Under the pieces are notes generated by a model. That model saw only the letters and a program-made list of their open reading frames with translations. It did not search any database and was not told where the DNA came from. Below, in pieces: positions 23,804 to 31,816 of a stretch of 64,000 nucleotides of DNA. Within the stretch, counting starts at the first letter, position 1. The number at the start of each line of letters is the position of its first letter. Origin of the DNA: Micromonospora sp. MP36 (GTDB lineage Bacteria > Actinomycetota > Actinomycetes > Mycobacteriales > Micromonosporaceae); NCBI RefSeq assembly GCF_008119785.1, contig NZ_VSFA01000002.1, positions 310,001-374,000 on the forward strand. The letters are read 5' to 3'. A program made the position numbers and the translations under genes.

Positions 23804-24395
23804 CCCCCTCCCGCGCTGGCGTGGACTTGAACCCCTAAGCCGCGAGGCGACGGCAGAACCGTCGAAACTGGACTCATCGAGCCGCTGGCCAGCGCTGCGA
23901 TCCTCAGTATCTCTCGACGTTTCGCATGCGTTTTTGCTGTCGGCTGTGCCGGATCTGTGCCCGATGATCTTTGGAGGTCCGCCTAGTTCCGATGGCTGGC
24001 CGTCGGATTGCGGGCAAGCTGTGGGCGACGCTGGCCTGACTCGTCGCGGCTGCCTCCGTATGACGCCCTCAACTTGTAGCGCCAGGGGCACAGCCGTGCA
24101 CAGAGCGAGTGATGGGCGCTGCACGGGCGCCGGATCGGTTACCTCACGGCTGTAACGGGGCTGGTCACAGCGCTGGGGACACTCATCGCCGCGATCACCG
24201 CTCTCACAGCACTGTTCATCGCCTGACTACGCTGGGGGCAGGTTGGCCACGCTTCCCTGCCCCCGGACTGCTCGTCGGCAACGAGGGACCCCAATCGGCG
24301 GCCTTCCACGTCGCGCGGTCGATGCCTGGGCATCGATGAGATGCCCTAGCATCTAGGGACTGCAAGACGAACTGCCCAGGAGATGCGGAGCTTCT
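23804..24395. other. 592-bp region without a supported gene
   Basis: A stretch ending at 24224 encodes a membrane-helix-like peptide (LTAVTGLVTALGTLIAAITA) but has no ATG, GTG or TTG in frame after the last stop, so it is not called. GGGGTTCAAGTCC on the minus strand near 23826-23838 resembles a tRNA T-loop but does not fold. It may be the scar of earlier insertions. Confidence 0.5.
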
Positions 24396-24905
24396 GTGGA
24401 CTCAAGATCAACGGCTGATCGCTCCTCGGAACTCGACGGTCTCCAAAAAGATGAGCTTCCCTCGTATTCTTTCTCCGGCCACCGCATCCCGTCCAAAGAG
24501 CCGGACCGTCGAGTCAACATCGAAATATGGGTGCCTGGCGGTATGACCGAGCAGGCCATGCACCGATATGCGGCATGTGTCAATGAATTCAGTATGGCGC
24601 TGTCACGAGAAACCTCTCGACTTGAAGAGGCCGAACGTGCAGACGTCGTGGATGCTCCCGAGATCACCGCCACGATGGTGGTTAAAGCGAACGACGAAGT
24701 TCGCAACCCCCGCCGGGATCCCGATCCGCCGATACCACCTTGGGCTATGGTGGCTCAGTTGGCGGCGTTTACGGCGGCGATGTTCGCAGGCGTCTTCGGC
24801 AGCTACCTGAATTCACGCTGGCAGTGGTGGTCGTTTATCGGCTGCGCGGTTATCGGCGTGTTGGCTCAGGGGTATGCCATCGCGGCTTTGAGGAGGCGTC
24901 GGTGA
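24396..24905 (+). CDS. Two-helix membrane protein, first gene of a coupled cargo module
   Basis: A 169-residue protein of no recognised family. It has a hydrophilic N-terminal half (1-112) with a predicted helical segment MHRYAACVNEFSMALSRETS and Glu/Arg-rich residues, then two membrane helices (about 116-136 and 143-164) and a terminal RRRR. The cytoplasmic N-terminus and hairpin tail recall 2TM effector proteins. GTG 24396 follows GGAG by five bases. It overlaps the next gene by GTGA. GC content is visibly lower than flanking chromosomal genes, suggesting recent acquisition. Confidence 0.7.
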   Translation: MDSRSTADRSSELDGLQKDELPSYSFSGHRIPSKEPDRRVNIEIWVPGGMTEQAMHRYAACVNEFSMALSRETSRLEEAERADVVDAPEITATMVVKANDEVRNPRRDPDPPIPPWAMVAQLAAFTAAMFAGVFGSYLNSRWQWWSFIGCAVIGVLAQGYAIAALRRRR

Positions 24906-25684
24906 AAAGAGAGGAACTGACGACTGACGAGGTCGCAATCCGTGATTTCACGGAGGAGGCCGCTGGCGTTCTCGCCGGACATATCGACTCTATCAATAGG
25001 CGGGTGCTTCAGGAGATTGCGCGAGCCCGTCAGCAAAACGGCGTGGTGGGCAGAGTTCGTGCCGATGAGGTTTCCGAGGCGATCCAACGGATCTCTATGA
25101 CTGACGCTCGAACGCATTACCTCGGTGTCCTGCGGCGGGCGAATAGCATCGCGCCTCGCTTGCTGATGGCGGTTTTGCCCATTGCCATCGCCGCAACCGC
25201 GGCCTTTTCCTTACTGGACAGCACGAAGGATGAAGCTTGGTACTCGGCACCACTGGTAGCCGTGTCGGGCGTCAGTGTTGCACTTCTTACTCAGTTCGTG
25301 ATTCATTGGCTTGATCGACGAGCAGCGACCGTAGTGCTAGATGCCCAACTGTTCCTTCGAGGGATGTCGCGCCTAGAAACGGATGCGAGAAACTATGTGG
25401 CGCGCGAAGTGGATTTCGACACCGCCCAAGGCCCTCTCGGTGCAATCTTCGCGGTGCTTGCATCGGATGGGATCTGGTCCACTGACGACATCAACAACTT
25501 CCGCCTGCTGCTTCGGCTCCGAAATGCACTGGTCCACGAACAAAAGCTGGAACTTTCCGGCGACGAGCTTACCGCCGCGATGGAGCAGATTGAGCAAATG
25601 CGGGATCGCATCCCCAGCTGGCCTCGTCTTTTGCCACCCAAACAGCGCGCCGATAGCCTGCCCAACGACCACTCAGATCGCTAA
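24902..25684 (+). CDS. Membrane protein with HEPN-like C-terminal motif, second gene of the module
   Basis: A 260-residue protein of no recognised family. An N-terminal helical region (1-80) is followed by two membrane helices (about 86-106 and 115-135), then a cytoplasmic helical domain (140-260). That domain holds R207-N-A-L-V-H212 within LLLRLRNALVHEQKLELSGD, followed by a helix (AAMEQIEQMRDRI). RxxxxH after such helices is the hallmark of HEPN ribonuclease domains found in toxins and defence systems; the assignment is by motif only. It is made in translational coupling with the upstream 2TM protein. Confidence 0.65.
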   Translation: MKREELTTDEVAIRDFTEEAAGVLAGHIDSINRRVLQEIARARQQNGVVGRVRADEVSEAIQRISMTDARTHYLGVLRRANSIAPRLLMAVLPIAIAATAAFSLLDSTKDEAWYSAPLVAVSGVSVALLTQFVIHWLDRRAATVVLDAQLFLRGMSRLETDARNYVAREVDFDTAQGPLGAIFAVLASDGIWSTDDINNFRLLLRLRNALVHEQKLELSGDELTAAMEQIEQMRDRIPSWPRLLPPKQRADSLPNDHSDR

Positions 25685-26753
25685 AGCGCCATCCCGTCTG
25701 CCGTCGACCCGCCCTCCTGGGGAGCGGGCCGCCGCCCGGCCCGCCACGTCAAGCGGACCTTGACGCAGGTTCGGGCGCTGGCGGGTCGGGCGGTGGTCTG
25801 CTCGGCTCGCCCGGGTCGATGGCAGGCGGGATGGCCTACCGCAACCACCCACGGACCGTGACCCGCCGACGGTGCCCCGGCCATCCTGGAGCCGGAGCGC
25901 CCCCGCCGGAGGCGCCCTAACCGCAACCCGGCGACCGCCGCCAGCTCGCCGACGCGGCCGGCGTCCGCTCCCTCACGCCGCGCGGGCTTGTGGCCGCGCG
26001 GCCCGGCCGGCTGCCGGCACACCATCCACCGGTCAACGCTCCTGTCGTTCTGCGGCGGCCCTCCGGGCTTCCCCGCTGTCCGCGCCAGCCGCCGGGCGTC
26101 AGGCGTGACGGCCGCAGAGCGACAGCGGCAGCGGCCGGCGCGCGCCCAGGCGGCGGCGCGTGCGGCCCGTCAAGGGCCGCCTTGATAGACGTACAGAAAG
26201 TCCTCCCACACCGGCCGGCAGCCGGCCCTTCCGCCCCGGCCTGAGAGGTCACGGCGGGTTGACGTGTCGGCACCCGGTGCTACTCTGGCGCTCGTCGAGG
26301 ACGCCAGCGCGGCCTTCCTGCCGGATCGCTGGACTCGACGTCGGAGATGCCGAGCGGCCTTCTTGCCGCTGACGCGGGCCACGTCCCGCCGGCTCTCGAT
26401 CGCACCGGCCGCTGTGCCGGTTCCCCGAATCCGCTGAGTGGCCCAGCATGGCCTTTCCTGCCGTCCACGGTGGCCCGGATTCGCTCACCTCCACGGGTGG
26501 GGACGGCCTGCGGCAACCCGCCGGATGCCGATATTCCAGGCTCCCCACCCGTGCCGGCCCCAATTGCCAAGTCCACGCACGTGAAAGGACATGACCCATC
26601 GGCGGGAAGTGGCACGACCACGAACCCGCCCTCCGGCGTCAGCCGCCCTCTCGGCGGTGCCAGGAGACACGACGAACACCACCAGCGGACAGACGTCCAC
26701 GGCTGGTGGTGCTTCGTCTCCCGTCCCTGCCACCCCCTGATGAGGAGACAGCC
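25685..26753. other. 1.07-kb non-coding region upstream of repSA (candidate replication or transfer origin)
   Basis: No convincing gene. It contains a perfect inverted repeat CGTCAAG-5-CTTGACG (25747-25765), a hairpin GCGGCCC-5-GGGCCGC (26162-26180) and a sigma-70-like promoter TTGACG-16-TACTCT (26259-26286) pointing to repSA. In pSAM2-type elements replication and transfer sites lie near rep, so this is the natural place to look for them; assignment is by position. Confidence 0.5.
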
Positions 26754-28325
26754 GTGTCCACCACCCCGCTCACCATCTACCGCCCTGGTCTCGCCGTCGG
26801 CCGGGACGCCCAGGTCCTGCACCGCGCCGCATCGCCGGAGTTTTCCGGCTGGCTGGAGCACACCCGCCCCGCCGGCGGCTGTGCTCGCCCGATCCGCCTC
26901 ACCGGCACCATCGCCGCCGTCGACCGGAACACCGGCCGCATCACCGGCCAGCTGCACACCGACGAGCTGCCCGACCGGACGCTCTACAAGGCGTGCGGCA
27001 ACCGCCGCGAATCGGTGTGCCCGGACTGCGCCTGGGTCTACCGGGGCGACGCCTACCAAGTCGTCGTTCGCGGTCTGACCGGCGGCAAGGGCGTGCCCGC
27101 ATCGGTCGGCCGGCACCCGGTCGTCTTCGCCACCTTCACTGCCCCGTCCTTCGGCCCGGTCCACCACCGCCACGTCGCACGCCACACCTGCCGCAACCGG
27201 CAGCGCTGCGACTGCCGCCCGTCCCCTTGCCGCGCCCGCAGCAGCGCCGGCACCTGCCCACACGGGCAGCCCGCGGCGTGCTTTGCTCGACACGAGGCCG
27301 ACGATCCGCGGCTCGGACGGCCGTTGTGCCTGGACTGCTACGACCACGACCACCAGGTCGTCTGGAACTACTTCTCCGGCGAGTTGTGGCGGCGCACCAA
27401 GCAGGCCGCCGACCGCTACCTCGCCGCGCTCTGCCGCAAGCGCGGCATCCCCTTCGTCCGGGTCGTCTCGGCCTCCGGCAAGGTGCGCTGGGTGCCGCCC
27501 GTTCGGGTGTCGCACGGCAAGGTCGCCGAGATGCAGCGCCGGGCAGCCGTGCACTTCCACGTCCTGCTACGCCTCGACGGAATCGACCCCGACGATCCGG
27601 ACGCCCTCGTGCCGCCACCGGCCGGCATCACCATTGACGACCTGGAGGCCGCCATCCACGCCGCCGCCGGCCAGATCACCGTCAACACGCCACCGCACCC
27701 CGACCAGCCCGAAGGGTGGCTGATCGCCTGGGGCGAGCAGGTCGACGTCAGACGCATCAACACCACGAGCGGCGAGCTGACCAACGGCAAGGTAGCCGCC
27801 TACCTCGCCAAGTACGCCACCAAGGCCACCGAAGCCACGGGCCACTCTTTCGCCCGGCTCACCCCGGCCACGATCGACGACTACGCCGACCCCGAAGGCG
27901 ACCACCTCGCCCGCCTCCTCGACGCCTGCTGGCACCTCGGACGCCCCACCCCCACCGACACCAGCAGCGGCGCCGCAACCGCCGATGACCGTCAAGACAG
28001 CCTTGACAGCAAACCGCGCCCCTACGCCGGGCTGCGCCGCTGGGCGCACATGCTCGGCTTCGGCGGTCACTTCCTCACCAAAGCCCGCCGCTACTCCGTC
28101 ACCTTCGCCCTGCTCCGCGACACCCGCGCCACCTACCGCCGCACCGAAGACGACGAACCGACCGACACCTTGACTGTTGGCACCCTCACCTACCGCGGGT
28201 CCGGCTGGCTCACCGAAGGTGACGCCTTGCTCGCCAACACCGCCGCCCAACAGCGACGCGAGAGCAGACGCATCGGCCGGGAAGAACTCGCCCACGAAGC
28301 CGGGCTCACCGGAGCCGCCGCATGA
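26754..28325 (+). CDS. repSA: RepSA-type replication initiator
   Basis: A 523-residue protein of the RepSA family of pSAM2-like elements, which start rolling-circle-type replication of the excised circle. It has several Cys/His clusters in the N-terminal half (ESVCPDCAWVYRGDAY, then CRNRQRCDCRPSPC and CLDCYDHDH). An HUH-like HFHVLLRLDG sits at about 267-276, and YLAKYATKATEATGHS and RRWAHMLGFGGHFLTKAR follow. GTG 26754 follows GAGGAG. Its stop overlaps the xis start (ATGA). Confidence 0.9.
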   Translation: MSTTPLTIYRPGLAVGRDAQVLHRAASPEFSGWLEHTRPAGGCARPIRLTGTIAAVDRNTGRITGQLHTDELPDRTLYKACGNRRESVCPDCAWVYRGDAYQVVVRGLTGGKGVPASVGRHPVVFATFTAPSFGPVHHRHVARHTCRNRQRCDCRPSPCRARSSAGTCPHGQPAACFARHEADDPRLGRPLCLDCYDHDHQVVWNYFSGELWRRTKQAADRYLAALCRKRGIPFVRVVSASGKVRWVPPVRVSHGKVAEMQRRAAVHFHVLLRLDGIDPDDPDALVPPPAGITIDDLEAAIHAAAGQITVNTPPHPDQPEGWLIAWGEQVDVRRINTTSGELTNGKVAAYLAKYATKATEATGHSFARLTPATIDDYADPEGDHLARLLDACWHLGRPTPTDTSSGAATADDRQDSLDSKPRPYAGLRRWAHMLGFGGHFLTKARRYSVTFALLRDTRATYRRTEDDEPTDTLTVGTLTYRGSGWLTEGDALLANTAAQQRRESRRIGREELAHEAGLTGAAA

Positions 28326-28519
28326 CCCACGACCTCCGCCCCCGCTGGTACTCGCCGGCAGAAGTCACCGTGCTGCTCGGCTTCGGGATCTCCAAGGTCA
28401 AGATGAAGATCGCCACCGGCGAGCTGCGCTCCATCAAGGACGGCAAGTACCGCCGCATCCTTCCCGAATGGGTCGACGACTACATCCGCGAGCAGGTCGA
28501 ACGCCAGGAGGCCGCCTGA
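28322..28519 (+). CDS. xis: Excisionase (helix-turn-helix)
   Basis: A 65-residue MerR-like winged-helix protein: WYSPAEVTVLLGFGISKVKM, then GELRSIKDGKYRRILPEWVD and a C-terminal helix. It directs the integrase toward excision. It is coupled to repSA (ATGA overlap) and to int (its TGA overlaps the int ATG by one base), so the three genes are one translational unit. Confidence 0.88.
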   Translation: MTHDLRPRWYSPAEVTVLLGFGISKVKMKIATGELRSIKDGKYRRILPEWVDDYIREQVERQEAA

Positions 28520-29739
28520 TGCCCGCACGCGCACGAGCCAACGGCGAAGGATCGATCTTCCCGTACCGGAACGGCTTCGCCGCGTACGTGTGGGTGGAGA
28601 AGCCGGACGGCAGGCGGGGACGGAAGTGGGTCTACGGCAAGACCCGGGAAGAGGTCCACGACAAGTGGATCAAGCTGCACGGGCAGGCCAAGGCCGGCCC
28701 GGTGGCGACGCGCTCCCCGACAGTGGGGGAGTACGCCGGCTACTGGCTGCGCGAGATCGTCAAGCCGAACCTCGCTCCGGGCAGCTACGTCACCTACGAG
28801 GTGGTGGTCCGGCTCTACCTCGTGCCGGGGCTGGGCCGCAAACGCCTCGACAAGCTCCGGGTCAGCGACGTCCAGACGTGGATCAACGAGGTGGGGCGGA
28901 CCTGTCAGTGCTGCGCCCAAGGCAAGGACGAGCGGCGCAAGCCCGCCCAGCGTCGCTGCTGTGCCCTCGGCCGCTGCTGCCAGGATCTGCCCTCGGCGAC
29001 CAGTGTCACGCATCTGCGGACCGTGCTCCGGACGCTGCTCTCCCAGGCGATCACCGAAGGGCTGATCACCCGCAACGTCGCGTCCCTGGTGAAGCTGCCA
29101 CCGGTGCGGAAGCGCAAGCGGAAGGCGTGGACGAGCGACGAGGCGCGGCGCTTCCTGGAGTCGGCCCGTGCCGACGACGACCCGCTCTATGCCGCGTACG
29201 TCCTGGTCCTGGTGCTCGGTTTGCGCAAGGGCGAGATGTTGGGGCTCACCTGGGCCGACGTGGACCTCAACGCGGGGGAGCTGACCATTGATCGGCAGCT
29301 CCAGCGGGTCGGTGCCGAACTGTTGCACCGGGAGACGAAGACGGCCGCCTCGGACGCCACCCTGCCGCTGCCGGACATCTGCACCGTGGCGCTCGACCGC
29401 CGCCGTACCGCGCAGACCGCCGCCCGGGACACCGCCGGCCCGGCCTGGCAGCCCTCGGACCTGATCTTCACCACCCGCTACGGCCGGCCGGTCGAGCCGC
29501 GCAACTTCAACCGCTTCTGGGACAGGCGTTGCAACACAGCCGGAGTCCGGCGTATCACCGTGCGGGACGCCCGGCGGACCTGCGCGTCGCTCCTGGCTGA
29601 CCTGGACGTGCATCCCCGGGTTGCGATGCAGATCCTTCGGCATGCTCAGTTCGCCATCACGATGGAGATCTACACGGTGGTGTCGTCGGCGGCCACCCGC
29701 GACGCGCTCAAGCGGCTCGGCAGCGCGCTCGACCGTTGA
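28519..29739 (+). CDS. int: Tyrosine site-specific integrase
   Basis: A 406-residue integrase with an N-terminal arm-binding/SAM-like part, a Cys-rich insertion (C129, C131, C132, C147, C148, C153, C154) and the catalytic domain. Catalytic residues are R236 (LGLRKGEMLGL), K274 region (RETKTAASD), R352 (VRDARRTCAS), H375 (LRHAQ) and Y385 (MEIYTVV). In the usual H-x-x-R box the His position is Arg349. It ends 86 bases from the tRNA-Lys gene, as expected for the attP-proximal gene. Confidence 0.93.
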   Translation: MPARARANGEGSIFPYRNGFAAYVWVEKPDGRRGRKWVYGKTREEVHDKWIKLHGQAKAGPVATRSPTVGEYAGYWLREIVKPNLAPGSYVTYEVVVRLYLVPGLGRKRLDKLRVSDVQTWINEVGRTCQCCAQGKDERRKPAQRRCCALGRCCQDLPSATSVTHLRTVLRTLLSQAITEGLITRNVASLVKLPPVRKRKRKAWTSDEARRFLESARADDDPLYAAYVLVLVLGLRKGEMLGLTWADVDLNAGELTIDRQLQRVGAELLHRETKTAASDATLPLPDICTVALDRRRTAQTAARDTAGPAWQPSDLIFTTRYGRPVEPRNFNRFWDRRCNTAGVRRITVRDARRTCASLLADLDVHPRVAMQILRHAQFAITMEIYTVVSSAATRDALKRLGSALDR

Positions 29740-29787
29740 CGGGCCTACTGCTGTACTTCGCTGCTGTACCGGCCCCGATCAAGGCAA

Positions 29788-29811
29788 CAGCGGCCCCGGT
29801 CGGGGCCGCTG
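29788..29811. terminator. Element-borne hairpin next to the tRNA
   Basis: CAGCGGCCCC and GGGGCCGCTG form a perfect 10-base stem with loop GGTC. It can terminate the minus-strand tRNA transcript and the int transcript. It mimics the chromosomal hairpin at 19607-19629, so integration restores a terminator after the tRNA. Confidence 0.75.
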
Positions 29812-29821
29812 ACCTGCGTAA

Positions 29822-29861
29822 GAGTGGGCCGCCAGGGACTCGAACCCTGAACCTATGGATT
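29822..29861. repeat. attR: 3' half of the intact tRNA-Lys
   Basis: Exact 40-base match to 19640-19679. On this side the sequence continues into the complete tRNA gene. Confidence 0.9.
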
Positions 29862-29896
29862 AAAAGTCCACAGCTCTGCCATTGAGCTAGCGGCCC
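29825..29896 (-). tRNA. tRNA-Lys (anticodon TTT)
   Basis: The minus strand folds as a cloverleaf. The acceptor stem pairs GGGCCGC with GCGGCCC, with discriminator A. The D arm is GCTCAATGGCAGAGC, the anticodon loop is CTTTTAA (anticodon TTT), and the T arm is CAGGGTTCGAGTCCCTG. CCA is not encoded. It is the integration site of the adjoining element, and its 3' half is reconstituted by the element. Confidence 0.93.
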
Positions 29897-30043
29897 GCCC
29901 GCTCAGGCTACCGGAACCCGTCCGCGCCAGGCTTCCGGCTTCCCACCGCCCATCGATGCCCGGCACCGACGCCCGACGGCCGGTACCCGCCGCGTGACGG
30001 AAGCGGGGTGGTCAGGAGCGTCGTTCTCCGCTTGGCTTGCCGC

Positions 30044-30517
30044 ATGATGATCGTGCGTACGGGGGTGCTGGTCGCGGCGACCCTGCTGGCCGGGCTGATG
30101 GCGGGGCTGTTCTTCGCGTACTCGTGCTCCGTGATGCCGGGGTTGGCCGCGACGGACGACCGGAGCTTCGTGCAGACTATGCAGTGGATCAACCGGCGGA
30201 TCCTGAACGGGTGGTTCCTCACCGCGTTCCTCGGGTCGATGGTGCTGATCGTGGCGGCGGTGGCGTTGCACTACGCGGACGGACCGGTGCTGGTCTGGAC
30301 GGGCGCGGCCCTGGTTCTCTACGGCGCCACGCTGGTGATCACCATGCGGTGGAACGTGCCGCTGAACGATCAGCTCGACCGGGCCGGCCCGGCGGACGAC
30401 CCGGCGGCGATCCGCGAGCGCTTCGAGGCGCCGTGGGTGCGGTGGAACCTGGCGCGGACGATCACCTCGGTCGCGGCGTTCGGCTGCCTGATCGGGGCGC
30501 TGGTGGGCAGCGACTGA
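30044..30517 (+). CDS. DUF1772-family membrane protein
   Basis: About 157 residues with four membrane helices. The conserved DUF1772/anthrone-oxygenase-like features are GLFFAYSCSVMPGLAATDD, MQWINRRILNGWFLTAFLGS, MRWNVPLNDQL and RFEAPWVRWNLART. Function is unknown for most bacterial members. Two adjacent ATGs (30044, 30047) are possible starts. It is the first chromosomal gene past the element. Confidence 0.85.
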   Translation: MMIVRTGVLVAATLLAGLMAGLFFAYSCSVMPGLAATDDRSFVQTMQWINRRILNGWFLTAFLGSMVLIVAAVALHYADGPVLVWTGAALVLYGATLVITMRWNVPLNDQLDRAGPADDPAAIRERFEAPWVRWNLARTITSVAAFGCLIGALVGSD

Positions 30518-30642
30518 CGCGCGGCGGCAGATCGGCGACGTGGCGGTGTCCTGCCGGCGCGGTCACCGCCAGCTCGCCGACCTGGCGTCGCACTCACCGG
30601 CCACGGCGGTTGGGACCCGCTGCAGCGGGTACGGCAGGCGAC

Positions 30643-31725
30643 ATGCGCATCGTGATCGTGGGAGCCACCGGCAACGTGGGGACGGCGCTGCTGCGCCGGC
30701 TGCGGCGGGAGTCCGGGACGGAACTGGTCGGCGTGGCGCGCCGGCTGCCCGGGCTGGACCCGGGGGAGCCGTACGACCGGGTGGAGTGGCACTCCTGCGA
30801 CATCGGCGGCCCCGAGGCCGCCGAGCAGTTGGCCGCGATCTTCGCCGGGGCGCGGGCGGTGGTGCACCTGGCCTGGCAGATCCAGCCCAGCCACGACCGG
30901 CGCGCCCTGTACCGGACCAACGTCGGCGGCAGCCGCGCGGTGATCGACGCGGCCGTCCGGGCCGGCGTCCCCGCCCTGGTGTACGCGTCGTCCGTCGGCA
31001 CGTACGCGGCCGGCCCGAAGGACCACCCGGTCAGCGAGCGCTGGCCGGCGACCGGGGTGCCCGAGTCGTCCTACAGCCAGGACAAGGCCGAGGTGGAGTC
31101 GCTCCTCGACGCGGTCGAGCGGGAGCGCCCGGAGCTGCGGGTGGTCCGGCTGCGGCCGGGGTTGACCTTCCAGCGGGACGCCGGCACCGAGATCAGCCGC
31201 TACTTCCTCGGCCCGCTGGCCCCGGTGCGGCTGCTGCGGTACGGCCGCATCCCGCTCGTACCCACCAACCGCCGCCTCCGGATGCAGGCGGTGCACGCCG
31301 ACGACGTGGCCGACGCGTACGCGAAGGCGGTCCTGGGTGAGGCGCGCGGTGCCTTCAACGTGGCCGCGGACCCGGTGCTGACCCCGGAGCTGGTGGCCCG
31401 GCACTTCCACGGCTGGACGGTGCCGGTGGCCGTCCCGGTGCTGCGCGCGGCGGCGGCGCTGACCTGGCGGGTGCGGCTGCAGCCGGTCGACGCCGGCTGG
31501 GTCGACCTGGCGTTGAACGTGCCGCTGATGTCCAGCGAGCGCGCCGAGACCGAGCTGGGCTGGACCCCGCAGGTCGACTCGGTGACCGCGCTGCGGGAAG
31601 TCCTCACCGGCATGGCCCACCACGCCGGCACTGCGGCGCCGCCCCTCTCGACGGCGCCCACCCTCCCCGGCCGCCCCGCCGCCCTCCTCCAGTCCCGCCT
31701 CCCCGGCCACCCCAACCCCTACTGA
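30643..31725 (+). CDS. NAD-dependent epimerase/dehydratase family protein
   Basis: A 360-residue extended short-chain dehydrogenase. The nucleotide-binding motif GATGNVG is at 7-13. VYASSVGTYA precedes the active-site SYSQDKAEVE (YxxxK). Substrate is not predictable; the C-terminal half (LRMQAVHADDVADAYAKAV) is typical of sugar- or isoflavone-reductase-like members. ATG 30643 follows GGCAGG. The last 35 residues are Pro/Ala-rich and probably disordered. Confidence 0.87.
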   Translation: MRIVIVGATGNVGTALLRRLRRESGTELVGVARRLPGLDPGEPYDRVEWHSCDIGGPEAAEQLAAIFAGARAVVHLAWQIQPSHDRRALYRTNVGGSRAVIDAAVRAGVPALVYASSVGTYAAGPKDHPVSERWPATGVPESSYSQDKAEVESLLDAVERERPELRVVRLRPGLTFQRDAGTEISRYFLGPLAPVRLLRYGRIPLVPTNRRLRMQAVHADDVADAYAKAVLGEARGAFNVAADPVLTPELVARHFHGWTVPVAVPVLRAAAALTWRVRLQPVDAGWVDLALNVPLMSSERAETELGWTPQVDSVTALREVLTGMAHHAGTAAPPLSTAPTLPGRPAALLQSRLPGHPNPY

Positions 31726-31745
31726 CCACCCACCCACCAGGCCGG

Positions 31746-31805
31746 GTTGATCAAGAAGTTCGCGCCCGAGTCGATCTCCCTGGAGACGCAAACTTCTTGA
31801 TCAAC
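31746..31805. repeat. Perfect 15-bp palindromic element between convergent genes
   Basis: GTTGATCAAGAAGTT (31746-31760) is exactly inverted as AACTTCTTGATCAAC (31791-31805) with a 30-base centre. It lies between an epimerase (+) and a ZIP transporter (-) that end toward each other. Closely related to 61134-61190. Confidence 0.8.
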
Positions 31806-31816
31806 GAGTTCCGGCG

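Larger units (their letters stand above)
19640..29861. mobile_element. Integrated pSAM2-type element (AICE-like) in tRNA-Lys
   Basis: A 10.2-kb unit between two exact 40-base direct repeats (19640-19679 and 29822-29861) that are the 3' half of a tRNA-Lys gene. It encodes the recombination-replication core of actinomycete integrative elements in the usual order repSA, xis, int at the tRNA end. At the other end are a small GntR regulator and a three-gene set of short accessory proteins. No FtsK/TraB translocase or Spd protein is seen, so self-transfer is doubtful. Cargo comprises at least five membrane-protein genes, some of lower GC. Confidence 0.88.

Noticed and set aside
23826..23838. tRNA T-loop-like sequence on the minus strand
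   Set aside because: GGGGTTCAAGTCC is present, but the T stem does not pair and no acceptor or anticodon arm follows.
24123..24224. Membrane-helix-like short frame ending at 24224
   Set aside because: No ATG, GTG or TTG between the last in-frame stop and the hydrophobic stretch.
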